Below are positions 1 to 7,876 of a stretch of DNA of 64,000 nt, piece by piece. This stretch comes from Porphyrobacter sp. CACIAM 03H1. GTDB lineage: Bacteria > Pseudomonadota > Alphaproteobacteria > Sphingomonadales > Sphingomonadaceae. How positions within the stretch are numbered: position 1 is the stretch's first letter; every line of letters starts with the position of its first letter. The notes beneath the pieces are model-generated. The model worked only from the letters and a program-made list of their open reading frames with translations. It searched no databases and was not told the origin of the DNA. The position numbers and the translations under genes are program-made. Location: NCBI RefSeq assembly GCF_002215495.1, contig NZ_CP021378.1, positions 62,001 to 126,000 on the forward strand. Reading direction: 5' to 3'.

Positions 1-771
1 TCGTCCAACCGCCTCGCGCTTGACCGCACCGACGGCATCAACAGCGCCGCCGCAGGCGAGCGCGATCTCGGTATCGTCGCCTATTACACCCCGCCGAAGG
101 TGCAGGCGATCTGGGACCGGCTCGCCAAGGACGGGCACAAGCTTTTCGGAAATTACGGCGCCTTCGGCTTCGGTGCCTTCAACGGGCAGGGCCTCAACCG
201 CACCGAAGCCGACGACAACGTGATGCTCGTGGGCCTTGCCACCTGGCCCTTCGAACTCGACGGGCTCGGGCTGGAAGGGCAGGTGTTCGAAATCGGCGGG
301 TCGGTGATGAGGAACCGCATCCGGCCGGAAATCCGCACCGGCGGGCTGAGCGCCGCCGGATTCAAGGACAACCGCGCGCTGATCCACGCGATCCTCTACC
401 CCAACCCGATCGGCGTGCAGGGGGAATGGAACTGGGGCACGGGCCCAGAATTCGTCCCAGCCACGGGCCGGATCGAGGAACGTCCGCTGACTGGCGGCTA
501 TGTCCAGCTGATGGGCAAGATCGACGACTCGCCGATCGGCCCCTTCTATCCCTTCGCGCGCTGGCAGTATTACCGCGGCGGCTTCAAGGCCGCGGTCAAC
601 GCGCCGCGGTTGGAGACCGAGGAGCTGGAACTGGGCTTCGAATTCCAGCTCGACCCCGCCTTGGAGATCACCACCACCTATGGCTGGGCCTCGCGCAAGG
701 AGGCGGACGAGCGCCGGCTCGGGCAGGCCGAAGGGCAAATCCTGCGGGTGCAGGCGCAGTGGAACTATTGA
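1..771 (+). CDS. phosphate-selective porin (OprO/OprP family), 3' part
   Basis: An open frame runs from the window edge to TGA at 769-771, giving the last 256 residues of an outer-membrane beta-barrel protein. Alternating polar/aromatic strands, glycine-rich turns and the end in W-N-Y (a terminal aromatic residue, as in many outer-membrane proteins) are visible. The stretch with FARWQYYRGG and the final WASRKEAD...W-N-Y strand resemble the C-terminus of the Porin_O_P family, whose members take up phosphate or polyphosphate. The convergent neighbour phoU fits a phosphate function. The 5' end lies outside the window, so signal peptide and length cannot be judged. A general porin of the same fold is the alternative. 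Confidence 0.75.
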   Translation, partial: SSNRLALDRTDGINSAAAGERDLGIVAYYTPPKVQAIWDRLAKDGHKLFGNYGAFGFGAFNGQGLNRTEADDNVMLVGLATWPFELDGLGLEGQVFEIGGSVMRNRIRPEIRTGGLSAAGFKDNRALIHAILYPNPIGVQGEWNWGTGPEFVPATGRIEERPLTGGYVQLMGKIDDSPIGPFYPFARWQYYRGGFKAAVNAPRLETEELELGFEFQLDPALEITTTYGWASRKEADERRLGQAEGQILRVQAQWNY

Positions 772-795
772 CCCGGCACCTGCGGTGGCCGGGGG

Positions 796-1461
796 CTATT
801 CGCCGGTGAGCATGTAGGCGACGTCCCCGGCGATCTTGGTGGCGTAGTCGCCGACCCGTTCCAGCTGCTTGGCGATCAGGATCAGCTGGAGGCCGTCACC
901 GCTGCCGAGTGTGCCTTCGTCCATCGCCTCGCGGCACGCACGGATCAGCGCGTCGTTCATCGCGTTGAGCTCGGCGTCGGAGGACATGACCTCGCCGGCA
1001 AGCTCCCGCGAACCCTCGTTGAAGCTGGCGATCGCCTTTGCCACCATCTCGCCGGCATGGCGCTCCATTGCCCTAAGCAGCGGGAAACGCGGCCCAAGAA
1101 CGGCAAGGTCGACCTCCTCGTGCCGCCGGGCAATGCGCTTGGCCTGGTCGCCGGTCCGCTCGAGCATCTTGCCGATCCGGATCGCGGCCATCAGGTAGCG
1201 CAGATCCTCCGCCATCGGCGCACGAGACATGATGATTAGCAGGGCCCGTCTCTCGAGCGACCGTTCGAGTTCGTCGATCGCCTTGTCCTGCGCCACCACC
1301 TGCATCGCCGCGACCCTGTCGGCCTTGCAGAGGGCATGGAGCGCGCCGGACAGCATCGCCTGCGCCTCGTCGGCCATCCGGTTGATGATCGACCGGACTT
1401 CCGCAAGCTGCAGGTTATACGAGGAAACCGTATGGGGGCGGTCGATTACGGGGTGCGCCAT
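796..1461 (-). CDS. phoU: phosphate signalling complex protein PhoU
   Basis: A 221-residue all-helical protein with two PhoU repeats. The first contains the MADEAQAML / DKAIDELERSLERRALLII segment and the second contains the AMNDALIRACREAMDEG region; each has the E/D-rich metal-binding helix typical of the family. PhoU acts in the cytosol with the PstSCAB transporter and the PhoR kinase to keep the Pho regulon off when phosphate is plentiful. The length matches the family. The ATG at 1461 is the only start before residue 28. PhoB-box-like repeats lie directly upstream, and a phosphate porin gene converges on it, so it is probably part of the Pho regulon. The pst genes are not in this window. 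Confidence 0.95.
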   Translation of the reverse strand: MAHPVIDRPHTVSSYNLQLAEVRSIINRMADEAQAMLSGALHALCKADRVAAMQVVAQDKAIDELERSLERRALLIIMSRAPMAEDLRYLMAAIRIGKMLERTGDQAKRIARRHEEVDLAVLGPRFPLLRAMERHAGEMVAKAIASFNEGSRELAGEVMSSDAELNAMNDALIRACREAMDEGTLGSGDGLQLILIAKQLERVGDYATKIAGDVAYMLTGE

Positions 1462-1470
1462 CGCCGGATT

Positions 1471-1507
1471 ATGACAGTTTTCTTACAATGTGCAAGTTTT
1501 GTGACAG
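1471..1507 (-). promoter_or_regulatory. candidate tandem Pho boxes upstream of phoU
   Basis: Reading the minus strand from 1507 there is CTGTCAC-AAAA-CTTGCAC, then TTGTAAG-AAAA-CTGTCAT ending at 1471. Each pair has two 7-base half-sites separated by AAAA, 11 bases apart, as in PhoB boxes (CTGTCAT-N4-CTGTCAC). The last half-site is only 9 bases from the phoU ATG, so if PhoB activates from here the transcript would start inside or after the annotated start; repression or a short leaderless mRNA are alternatives. Confidence 0.55.
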
Positions 1508-1537
1508 TTCTCTTCGAAGGCGTGCCGGACTGCCCTC

Positions 1538-1553
1538 CCACGGCAAGCCGTGG
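1538..1553. repeat. short perfect inverted repeat between phoU and epimerase gene
   Basis: CCACGGC-AA-GCCGTGG forms a 7-bp stem with a 2-base loop, flanked by CCCTC and CAGGG that extend it imperfectly. It lies about 80 bases past the stop of the minus-strand epimerase gene. There is no T-run, so it is not a classic intrinsic terminator. Confidence 0.35.
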
Positions 1554-1630
1554 CAGGGTAACTGCACACACCTGTCGGGGCCAGGCAGGCTGCGAGCGGA
1601 TCCTCGGGCGGGAGGGAGCCCCGCCGCGCC

Positions 1631-2602
1631 TTAGGCCTTGTACGCCTTGGCTCTTTCGTTTGCCGCGCCGAAGCGGCCGTGTTTGCGGTAGCGCAGCATC
1701 CACTTGTCGAGGAACAGGCCGAGCGGCCGGGCCTCGATCCCGAGGTCGACGAGGCCGAGGGCTCCCGGCGCGACCGTGCTGCCGGGCTTGAGGAGCGTCC
1801 ACTGGTCGCGGGTCATCGGCGTTACCGGCAGAGCGGCGAAGGTGGCAGACAGGCCGTCCGGCACGGCGAGGAAGGTGCGCTTGCGCCCCTGCGCGGCGGC
1901 GATGCGGCGGTGGATCTCCATCATGGAGAGCTGCTCCGGCCCGCCCAGTTCGTAGGTCCGACCGCCGTGCTGCTCGGGGTGTTCCAGCGCAACCGCCACC
2001 GCCTCCGCGACATCGTCGGCGTAGACCAGCTGGAGCTTCGCCTCGGGGCCGAACACGGGGAGGACGGGAAGCAGTTCGATCATCCCCGCAAACAGGTTGA
2101 TGAAGTTGTCGTCCTTGCCGAACACGATCGAGGGCCGCAGGATCGTCGCTCCGGGGAAGGCGGCGGCGACGTTGGCCTCGCCTGCGGCTTTGCCGCGCGC
2201 ATAGGCGGTTCGAGAGGCGGCATCGGCGCCGATCGCGCTGACATGGACCAGCGCCCGGATCCCGCGCTCAGCGGCCAGCCGGGCGATGGTGCCCGGAGCC
2301 TCGCCCATCAGCTTTCCGAGATCGCCGCTGAACGCGCCGACGAGATTGACCACATAAGACGCGCCCTCGAGCGCGGCGGCGACGTGCTCCTCGCGGGTGA
2401 TGTCGCAGGGCATGAGCTGGAGCTGGCCGAGATTGGCGAGCGGCTTCAGACTCTGCGCCTTGCCCGGCGCGCGGCTCGCAAGGCGCAAGCGAGCACCGCG
2501 GGCGAGAAGGCTCTGAGCAACGTAGTTGCCGATGTAGCCGGTGCCGCCGAAGATCGTGACCAGCTGGCCGGACAGCGGGGAGGAGGTGGGGGAGGAGGGC
2601 AT
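1631..2602 (-). CDS. complex I NDUFA9 subunit family protein (NAD(P)-dependent epimerase/SDR)
   Basis: A 323-residue atypical short-chain dehydrogenase. The Rossmann motif GGTGYIG lies at about residues 16-22, followed by the SRAPGKA loop typical of the NAD(P)H-binding NDUFA9/YwnB-like family. ATG at 2602 is chosen because the dinucleotide-binding fold starts right after it; the open frame upstream to 2896 is low-complexity Arg/Pro read-through. In alphaproteobacteria such proteins are annotated as NDUFA9-like but are not proven complex I subunits; quinone-related or sugar-nucleotide chemistry is equally possible. The product is cytosolic or membrane-peripheral, with a very basic C-terminus (KWMLRYRKHGRFG). 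Confidence 0.85.
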   Translation of the reverse strand: MPSSPTSSPLSGQLVTIFGGTGYIGNYVAQSLLARGARLRLASRAPGKAQSLKPLANLGQLQLMPCDITREEHVAAALEGASYVVNLVGAFSGDLGKLMGEAPGTIARLAAERGIRALVHVSAIGADAASRTAYARGKAAGEANVAAAFPGATILRPSIVFGKDDNFINLFAGMIELLPVLPVFGPEAKLQLVYADDVAEAVAVALEHPEQHGGRTYELGGPEQLSMMEIHRRIAAAQGRKRTFLAVPDGLSATFAALPVTPMTRDQWTLLKPGSTVAPGALGLVDLGIEARPLGLFLDKWMLRYRKHGRFGAANERAKAYKA

Positions 2603-2886
2603 GAGAGTGCTCGATCCGTGGCTTGGCGTTTCGGGGCTGCGCTTTGCGATAATGCGAGCGCAGAGGCAAGGGTTCCGATTGGGGGCTACGGGCTGCGGGC
2701 GGCGACCCGGGGCACCACTTCGCCGGGGTGCCGACCGCAGCTGCGACCCGCCCCGTCGCGCCCGCGGCCTCGGCCCGTTCCGGACCGGCCAGACCCGGGA
2801 AGGCCCCCGATGGCACCTTATGACCCATCGCCGCGACGCCGGTTTCACGTGAAGCGCACGTAACGCAACTCGAGGCGAGGTTAGCA
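2603..2886. other. intergenic region between epimerase gene and tRNA-Leu
   Basis: About 280 bases between divergently transcribed units. It should hold the promoter of the epimerase gene. Frames read through it on both strands but are Arg/Pro-rich and lack a ribosome site, so I call no gene. Confidence 0.5.
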
Positions 2887-2915
2887 TTGACAGCACCCCC
2901 CGCCCCCCGCTAGAG
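2887..2915 (+). promoter_or_regulatory. tRNA-Leu promoter
   Basis: A perfect -35 TTGACA (2887-2892), a 17-base C-rich spacer and -10 CTAGAG (2910-2915), followed by a GC-rich discriminator. Transcription would start near 2921, about 43 bases before the mature tRNA. The 11-mer TAGAGGCCCGC (2911-2921) recurs in the rplJ promoter. Confidence 0.75.
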
Positions 2916-2963
2916 GCCCGCGCCTACCCAGCCTCCCGGCAGCGATGACCGGCAGGCATCCGT

Positions 2964-3050
2964 GCCCAGATGGCGGAATTGGTAGACGCACCGTCTTCAG
3001 GTGGCGGCGCTCGCAAGGGCGTGGAGGTTCGAGTCCTCTTCTGGGCACCA
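2964..3050 (+). tRNA. tRNA-Leu (anticodon CAG)
   Basis: An 87-base class II tRNA with encoded CCA. The acceptor stem pairs GCCCAGA (2964-2970) with TCTGGGC (3040-3046), followed by A and CCA. The D-arm contains GGTAGACGC; the anticodon stem pairs CCGTC with GGCGG around loop TTCAGGT, so the anticodon is CAG (2998-3000), decoding CUG. The long variable arm GGCGCTCGCAAGGGCGT and the T-arm GAGGTTCGAGTCCTC are clear. The gene is the integration site of the island downstream; its 3' end is intact after integration. Confidence 0.98.
3034..3050 (+). repeat. attL: tRNA-Leu 3' end, left boundary of island
   Basis: The last 17 bases of tRNA-Leu (TCCTCTTCTGGGCACCA) recur as TCCTCTTCTGGCACCA at 28281-28296, lacking one G. 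Tyrosine integrases of the P4 type recombine at tRNA 3' ends, and the integrase gene starts 180 bases further on. Confidence 0.8.
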
Positions 3051-3090
3051 AAACTCCTGCGGGAGTGGCATCAAGAATCTTGAAAAAACC

Positions 3091-3109
3091 GCAGAAATCT
3101 GCCATTTTT
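3091..3109 (+). terminator. possible weak terminator after tRNA-Leu
   Basis: GCAGA-AA-TCTGC followed by CATTTTT forms a short hairpin with a T-run 40 bases past the tRNA. The 5-bp stem with a 2-base loop is marginal, so the call is tentative. It lies inside the island, so the original terminator would have been displaced. Confidence 0.3.
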
Positions 3110-3150
3110 GGCTGGATTTTGATGCCGCGTGTTTCACGCTGTTTCAGGCC

Positions 3151-3227
3151 GTGCCCCCACAATCAGGGGCATGGAGCGGGGCATATGCCCCCACATGCCC
3201 CTTTCTGGCGAAAGGTCATGCCCCCAA
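3151..3227 (+). repeat. cluster of GCCCC(C)A motifs, candidate integrase arm-type sites
   Basis: The core GCCCC with ATG/CA flanks occurs at least five times just before the integrase start: GTGCCCCCACA (3151-3161), GGGGCATG (3166-3173), the palindrome GGGGCATATGCCCC (3178-3191, running on as CCACATGCCCC to 3201) and CATGCCCCCA (3218-3227). The last has an exact inverted copy, TGGGGGCATG, at 28201-28210, 70 bases inside attR. Such clustered repeats at both ends are what integrase arm-type or excisionase sites look like. Confidence 0.5.
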
Positions 3228-4430
3228 ATGTCACTGACAGCCTTGCAAATCCGAGCTTTTTCGCCCGGTGCTACCGCCTACAAGCGCGCCGATGAGCGCG
3301 GCCTCTACCTAGAAATCTTCCCCAACGGCTCGAAGCTCTGGCGGCTGAAGTATTACGTAGGCGGCAAAGAAAAGAGGATAGCTCTTGGCGCCTGGCCCGA
3401 AGTTAGTCTTCAGGCGGCGCGCCTCGAGCGCGACGAGCTCAGGCTGCGTATTGCCAAGGGCGAAGACCCTGCCTTGACGCGAAAGAAGAACAAGGCATCG
3501 GCCAAGATCAGCGCCGCCAACACCTTCGAGTCGGTCGCCCGCGAGTACATCGAGAACAAGATGGTCGGCGAAGGCCGCGCCGAGGCCACGCTCCTCAAGG
3601 CACGCTGGTTCCTCGATCTGCTCAAGCCGGCGATCGGGCACATGCCGATTTCGGACGTTGACCCGCAGATGATGCTCGCCCCGCTCAAGAAGCTGGAGGC
3701 AAGAGGCAATCGTGAGACCGCCAAGAAGTGCCGCTCTTTCGCGAGCCGGGTATTCCGCTATGGCGCGGCCACCGGCCGCTGCACCACAGACCCGACGGCC
3801 ATCCTCAAGGGTGCACTGCTGACCCCCCAAGCGCGCCACTATGCAGCCATCCTCGAACCGGAAAAGCTGGGCGAGCTGTTGCGTGCCATCGATGCGTTCG
3901 AATGCTACCCGATCACGAAGTTGGCGCTAAAGGTTGCCCCACACATTTTCGTCCGACCGGGTGAGATGCGGCACGGCGAGTGGCAGGAAATCGACTTCGA
4001 GAAGGCAATCTGGACGATCCCCGCAGGCAAGATGAAGGCGCGGCGCACTCACGCCGTGCCTCTGTCGCGCCAAGTTCTCGCACTTCTCAAAGAGCTGAAG
4101 TCCATCACCGGGGGGCAAGGCTACATCTTCCCAGCCTTCCACACCCGGCTGCGCCCGATGAGCGAGAATACCATCAACTCGTCGTTTAGGCGCATGGGTT
4201 TCAGCAAGGACGAGATGACGGCCCACGGTTTCCGGTCGACGGCATCCACCTTGCTCAACGAAAGCGGGCTCTGGCACCCCGATGCCATCGAACGCGCGCT
4301 GGCCCACGGCGACAGCAACGCCATTCGTGGCACCTACAATCGGGGCCAGTACTGGGATGAGCGGGTCAAGATGGCGCAATGGTGGAGCGACTATCTCGAT
4401 GATCGGAGGAAAGGCAAAGCTCCCGATTAG
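3228..4430 (+). CDS. P4-type tyrosine-recombinase integrase
   Basis: A 400-residue site-specific recombinase that integrates and excises the island. The N-terminus has the DUF4102-like arm-binding domain (KRADERGLYLEIFPNGSKLW...YYVGGKEKRIALG), then a core-binding domain and a catalytic domain. The tyrosine-recombinase residues are visible: Arg in RPGEMR, HGFR in AHGFRSTAST, His in ALAHGDSN and Tyr in GTYNRGQY. ATG 3228 starts the conserved MSLTALQIRAF N-terminus; frames further upstream would cross the repeat cluster. A possible Shine-Dalgarno GAAAGG lies 12 bases before it. The gene directly follows its tRNA-Leu target, the standard layout for these elements. No truncation is seen, so it may be active. 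Confidence 0.95.
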   Translation: MSLTALQIRAFSPGATAYKRADERGLYLEIFPNGSKLWRLKYYVGGKEKRIALGAWPEVSLQAARLERDELRLRIAKGEDPALTRKKNKASAKISAANTFESVAREYIENKMVGEGRAEATLLKARWFLDLLKPAIGHMPISDVDPQMMLAPLKKLEARGNRETAKKCRSFASRVFRYGAATGRCTTDPTAILKGALLTPQARHYAAILEPEKLGELLRAIDAFECYPITKLALKVAPHIFVRPGEMRHGEWQEIDFEKAIWTIPAGKMKARRTHAVPLSRQVLALLKELKSITGGQGYIFPAFHTRLRPMSENTINSSFRRMGFSKDEMTAHGFRSTASTLLNESGLWHPDAIERALAHGDSNAIRGTYNRGQYWDERVKMAQWWSDYLDDRRKGKAPD

Positions 4431-4504
4431 GCAATCATGTGTGGCGGCACTCCCTCGGCACTTGAAAAACCTTCTTTTTTTCCGAACTCTGTTGTACCAT
4501 TGGA

Positions 4505-4529
4505 GGATAACGGACAGACTATCCCTGTC
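4505..4529 (+). promoter_or_regulatory. overlapping inverted repeats upstream of the SIR2-HerA operon
   Basis: GGATA(4505-4509)-N10-TATCC(4520-4524) overlaps GACAG(4513-4517)-N7-CTGTC(4525-4529). They lie 29 bases before the SIR2 start codon and after the T-rich stretch at 4472-4480, so they may be an operator of the defence operon. The arms are short and this could be chance. Confidence 0.3.
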
Positions 4530-4557
4530 AGAAAATGAACGACGGCGAAGGGGTAAG

Positions 4558-5760
4558 ATGCATAAACATGATCCGGCTCGTCAGATCAGCTTCATTCAAC
4601 AAGCCCTGTCGCAGAACCGCAAGCCGGTAGGCTTTTTCCTGGGTGCGGGGTGCCCACTGTCGATTCGGGTAAATGAACGGGTGGAGGATGGAAAGACCGT
4701 AACGGACCCGCTGATCTGGGACGTAGCGGGCCTGACGAAGGCGATCGCGGAGCAGCTTTCCAGCAAGGACCCCGCGAGCCCGTCGACCTGGGACAAAATC
4801 GTCAAGATCGTTACCGATGACGGCGGCGATGGTGGCAATATTGAGCTCCTGCTTAGCCGAATCCGCGTATTCGCAAGCGTCGCCGGCGGCGGCGATGTGC
4901 GGGGACTGACCGCTGATGAGCTAATTGCCCTCGACAACAAAGTCTGCGGCGTCATATCCAAAGAGGTCCGACGCGAGCTTCCCGCCAAAGACAGCCCCTA
5001 TCATAACCTCGCAATTTGGAGTCGCTCGATCCGTCGCGAGCGGCCGGTGCATCTGTTTACGACAAACTACGACTTGTTGATGGAGCAGGCGCTTGAGGAG
5101 AGCTCGGCGCCATATTTCGACGGCTTCATCGGTGCGCGTAAGGCCTTCTTTGACCTTGGCGCTGTCGAGGATGAGGGTTTGCTTCCGCCGCGCTGGACTC
5201 GGCTCTGGAAGATCCACGGATCCCTCAACTGGCGTCTTGAAGGCAAGACCGATGTCGTGCGCAGCGACGAGAAAACCGATAAGCAGAGCTATCTGATCTA
5301 CCCGTCGCACCTCAAGTATGATCAGAGCCGAAAGATGCCGTATCTCGCGATGCTCGATCGCTTGAAGGCCTTCTTACTCGCGCCGTCATCGTTGCTGTTC
5401 ATCTGCGGCTATTCATTCGCAGACGAGCATATCAACGACGTCATCTGCCGCAGCCTTGAAGTCAATCCAACAGCACATGTCTTCGCTTGCCTATTTGGCG
5501 AGCTTGAGTGGGTGAATTACAAGCTCGCGCGCCAGTGCGCGCTGGCGACGCCCAATCTGAGCCTTCTCGGGTTCGACAAGGCGATCATCGGCCGCACGCT
5601 CGGTGAGTGGTCGGGTGAGGGGGCCGATGATCTTGCGTTGCCGTCCAGCATCCTTGTGAATGATGGCGACAAGGTTACCCTGCGGCTCGGAGACTTCGCC
5701 GCGCTCGGCATGCTGCTGCGTGGCCTTTCAGGAGATGGGATGAGCGATGATCCGGCCTGA
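4558..5760 (+). CDS. SIR2-family NADase-like protein (SIR2-HerA defence system)
   Basis: A 400-residue protein with the SIR2 signature: FFLGAG at about 26-31 (NAD-binding GAG), TTNYD at 168-172 with the catalytic-type Asn, and KIHGS at 218-222 with the catalytic-type His, then CGYSFADEHIND (283-294) as in bacterial SIR2 defence proteins. In antiphage systems such domains hydrolyse NAD+ on infection. All key residues are present, so activity is likely. ATG 4558 is preceded by AAGGGG; the frame open since 4282 overlaps the integrase and is not used. The 3' end overlaps herA by 14 bases, indicating co-translation. A SIR2-HerA complex is the expected form, with HerA as the partner; pairing is inferred from family knowledge and gene order. 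Confidence 0.88.
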   Translation: MHKHDPARQISFIQQALSQNRKPVGFFLGAGCPLSIRVNERVEDGKTVTDPLIWDVAGLTKAIAEQLSSKDPASPSTWDKIVKIVTDDGGDGGNIELLLSRIRVFASVAGGGDVRGLTADELIALDNKVCGVISKEVRRELPAKDSPYHNLAIWSRSIRRERPVHLFTTNYDLLMEQALEESSAPYFDGFIGARKAFFDLGAVEDEGLLPPRWTRLWKIHGSLNWRLEGKTDVVRSDEKTDKQSYLIYPSHLKYDQSRKMPYLAMLDRLKAFLLAPSSLLFICGYSFADEHINDVICRSLEVNPTAHVFACLFGELEWVNYKLARQCALATPNLSLLGFDKAIIGRTLGEWSGEGADDLALPSSILVNDGDKVTLRLGDFAALGMLLRGLSGDGMSDDPA

Positions 5761-7651
5761 TAGTGCCGACCGGGCGACCGTCATCGGCACGGTCCAGGAT
5801 GTTAGCGGCACGACGGTCAGCGTCACTTTGACATCGGACCGCTTTTCGGGCCTTAGTTTCGTCCAAGGTCAGGGTCACAAGATCGGCCAGATCGGTAGCT
5901 TTGTCAAAATCCCTGTAGGTTATGTTGATCTATACGGCATCGTATCCCAGGTTGGAGCAAGTGCGGTCCCGGAGAAGGCGGCCCTCTCCATGCCCAATGG
6001 CCTGCGATGGATGACGGTCCAGCTGATCGGCGAGGGCTATCGGACAGGCCGGTTCCAGCGCGGTATCTCGCAGTATCCAACCTTCGAGGACGAGGTTCAT
6101 CTCGTATCCGAGGCTGATCTTCAGGCGATCTATGGCCGGTCGGACAAGCAAAATCACCTCGTCCGCGTCGGCCATGTGGCGGGCAGCGAGTCAATCGATG
6201 CGCTGGTCGACGTCAACAAGCTGGTGACCCGCCACAGCGCCGTTGTAGGCACAACTGGTTCGGGCAAGTCGACTACGGTAGCGGGGCTTCTTAATGTTTT
6301 GTCAGACGAGAGCCGCTTTCCATCGGCGCGGATCGTCGTGCTCGATCTACACGGCGAATACGGGAAAGCACTCGGCGATCGCGCGAACATCTTCAAGATC
6401 AGCCCCGACGGCCGTAAGGCCAACGAACACCTTCTGTGCATACCCTTCTGGGCCCTTAGTTTCGACGAACTTTTGAGGGTGACATTCGGGAGTCTCCCGC
6501 CTGATGGCAAGGCCCGTAACATCATCCTAGAGGAAATCCTCGCCGCCAAGATTGCGAGCCTGGCAGTCCAGCCCATCGCGGGGGTGGACCCCGCCACCAT
6601 TACCGCCGACAGTCCTGTCCCATTCTCGCTGAACAAACTCTGGTACGAGCTCTATTGCCGGGAGTTCGGCACTTATTTCAGCACTGGTGGTGCGAGCCCG
6701 GCGGATCAGGCAAACTGGGCCTTTGAGCTTGACGCCTCCAACGCGAAGATCGTGGGCGATGCTCAAGCAGGCATTCCTCCCCGCTTTCGCAAAGTCAAAA
6801 GCGTCGCGAACGATCCAGAGAAGATCAACTGGCTTCCGGATGTGTTAAACATCCGGGGGCCGCTCGAGGCGTTGGGTGCTCGGCTCCGCGTCGCCCGTTA
6901 CGACTTTTTGTTGAAGGCGGGCGACTGGCATCCCGATCTTGACGGCAAGACGAAGAAGACGCTCTCCGATCTGGTGCAGCAATGGCTTGGCAGCGACAAG
7001 CCGATCACTATCCTCGACCTGTCGGGCATCCCCTCAACCGTGACGAACGACATCATCGGCAACATTTTACGCGTTCTCTACGATGGCCTCTTTTGGGCCC
7101 GGAACCTGTCGGAGGGCGGGCGAGAGCGTCCGCTGCTCGTCGTAATGGAAGAAGCGCACAGTTATCTTGGCGACGACGGGAGCAGCGCAGCTTCTGTCGC
7201 GACCCAGCGCATCGTCAAAGAAGGCCGCAAATACGGCATTGGGGCGATGATTGTCAGTCAGCGCCCAGCTGAGATAAACCCAACGATCCTGTCGCAGTGC
7301 GGCACTTTCTTCGCGATGCGGTTGAGTAATTCCACCGATCGCTCGCATGTAACCAGTGCGCTTTCAGACAACCTTGAGGGCCTTACAAGCATGTTACCGG
7401 TTCTGCGCACCGGTGAGGCGATCATCTTAGGCGAAGCGGTTCGGCTGCCGATGCGTACCATGATTCAGGCGCCACCCCGCGATCGCCGTCCCGACAGCCA
7501 AGATCCGCTGATTTGCGACGAGGTGGCGCCTGAAGACTCGATGACGCCGGGCGGCTGGAACCTCAAGGCCCATGTTCCGGCAGACTATCGATATTTTGTT
7601 GAGACCTGGCTCCAGCAGAACCCGGTCCACACTCCAGCAAAGAAGGATTAA
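5747..7651 (+). CDS. HerA/FtsK-superfamily ATPase (SIR2-HerA defence system)
   Basis: A 634-residue ATP-dependent DNA translocase of the HerA family. Residues 10-150 form the HAS-barrel (GQIGSFVKIPVG...LYGIVSQVG). The Walker A is GTTGSGKST at 168-176; Walker B is LLVVMEEAHSYL near 463-474, followed by GRKYGIGAMIVSQRPAEI and the arginine-finger region RLSNSTDRSHV. HerA proteins form hexameric rings that work with NurA in repair, or with SIR2, DUF4297 or other nucleases in phage defence. The start ATG 5747 has AGGAGA ten bases upstream inside the SIR2 gene. Five bases separate it from the KTSC gene, so the four genes very likely form one operon. No NurA is present; the last gene of the operon may supply a nuclease. 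Confidence 0.92.
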   Translation: MIRPDSADRATVIGTVQDVSGTTVSVTLTSDRFSGLSFVQGQGHKIGQIGSFVKIPVGYVDLYGIVSQVGASAVPEKAALSMPNGLRWMTVQLIGEGYRTGRFQRGISQYPTFEDEVHLVSEADLQAIYGRSDKQNHLVRVGHVAGSESIDALVDVNKLVTRHSAVVGTTGSGKSTTVAGLLNVLSDESRFPSARIVVLDLHGEYGKALGDRANIFKISPDGRKANEHLLCIPFWALSFDELLRVTFGSLPPDGKARNIILEEILAAKIASLAVQPIAGVDPATITADSPVPFSLNKLWYELYCREFGTYFSTGGASPADQANWAFELDASNAKIVGDAQAGIPPRFRKVKSVANDPEKINWLPDVLNIRGPLEALGARLRVARYDFLLKAGDWHPDLDGKTKKTLSDLVQQWLGSDKPITILDLSGIPSTVTNDIIGNILRVLYDGLFWARNLSEGGRERPLLVVMEEAHSYLGDDGSSAASVATQRIVKEGRKYGIGAMIVSQRPAEINPTILSQCGTFFAMRLSNSTDRSHVTSALSDNLEGLTSMLPVLRTGEAIILGEAVRLPMRTMIQAPPRDRRPDSQDPLICDEVAPEDSMTPGGWNLKAHVPADYRYFVETWLQQNPVHTPAKKD

Positions 7652-7656
7652 CATAC

Positions 7657-7875
7657 ATGGCCTGGCACGAATTTGGCCCCTTCTCTTCATCGAATATCGC
7701 CGCAATCCGCTATGATGAGGATCAGCTACTGCTCGAGGTCGAATTTCTTAACGGCAGCCGCTATCATTATTATGATGTGCCGCTGCAGATCGCTCAGGCC
7801 TTCGATCAGGCCGGATCAAAGGGGGAATTCCTCGCTGCGTCCATCAAGGGTCACTATCGTTATAGCCGGATCTAA
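7657..7875 (+). CDS. KTSC-domain small protein in SIR2-HerA operon
   Basis: A 72-residue protein matching the KTSC domain pattern: SSSNIAAIRYDEDQLLLEVEF, then GSRYHYYDVP and a final IKGHYRYSRI. KTSC domains are small beta-rich modules often found alone or fused to nucleases and helicases; a nucleic-acid or lysyl-tRNA-synthetase-related binding role has been suggested but no activity is firmly known. Here it sits 5 bases after herA and ends 1 base before the next ATG, so it is made with the defence proteins. A Shine-Dalgarno AAGAAGGA lies before ATG 7657. Its role could be sensing or bridging; this is inference from position alone. Confidence 0.8.
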   Translation: MAWHEFGPFSSSNIAAIRYDEDQLLLEVEFLNGSRYHYYDVPLQIAQAFDQAGSKGEFLAASIKGHYRYSRI

Positions 7876-7876
7876 G

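Noticed and set aside
1538..1553. Intrinsic terminator for the epimerase gene
   Set aside because: Good stem but no T-run; kept only as an inverted repeat.
3151..3227. CRISPR-like array before the integrase
   Set aside because: Motifs are short, irregularly spaced and in both orientations; no equal spacers.
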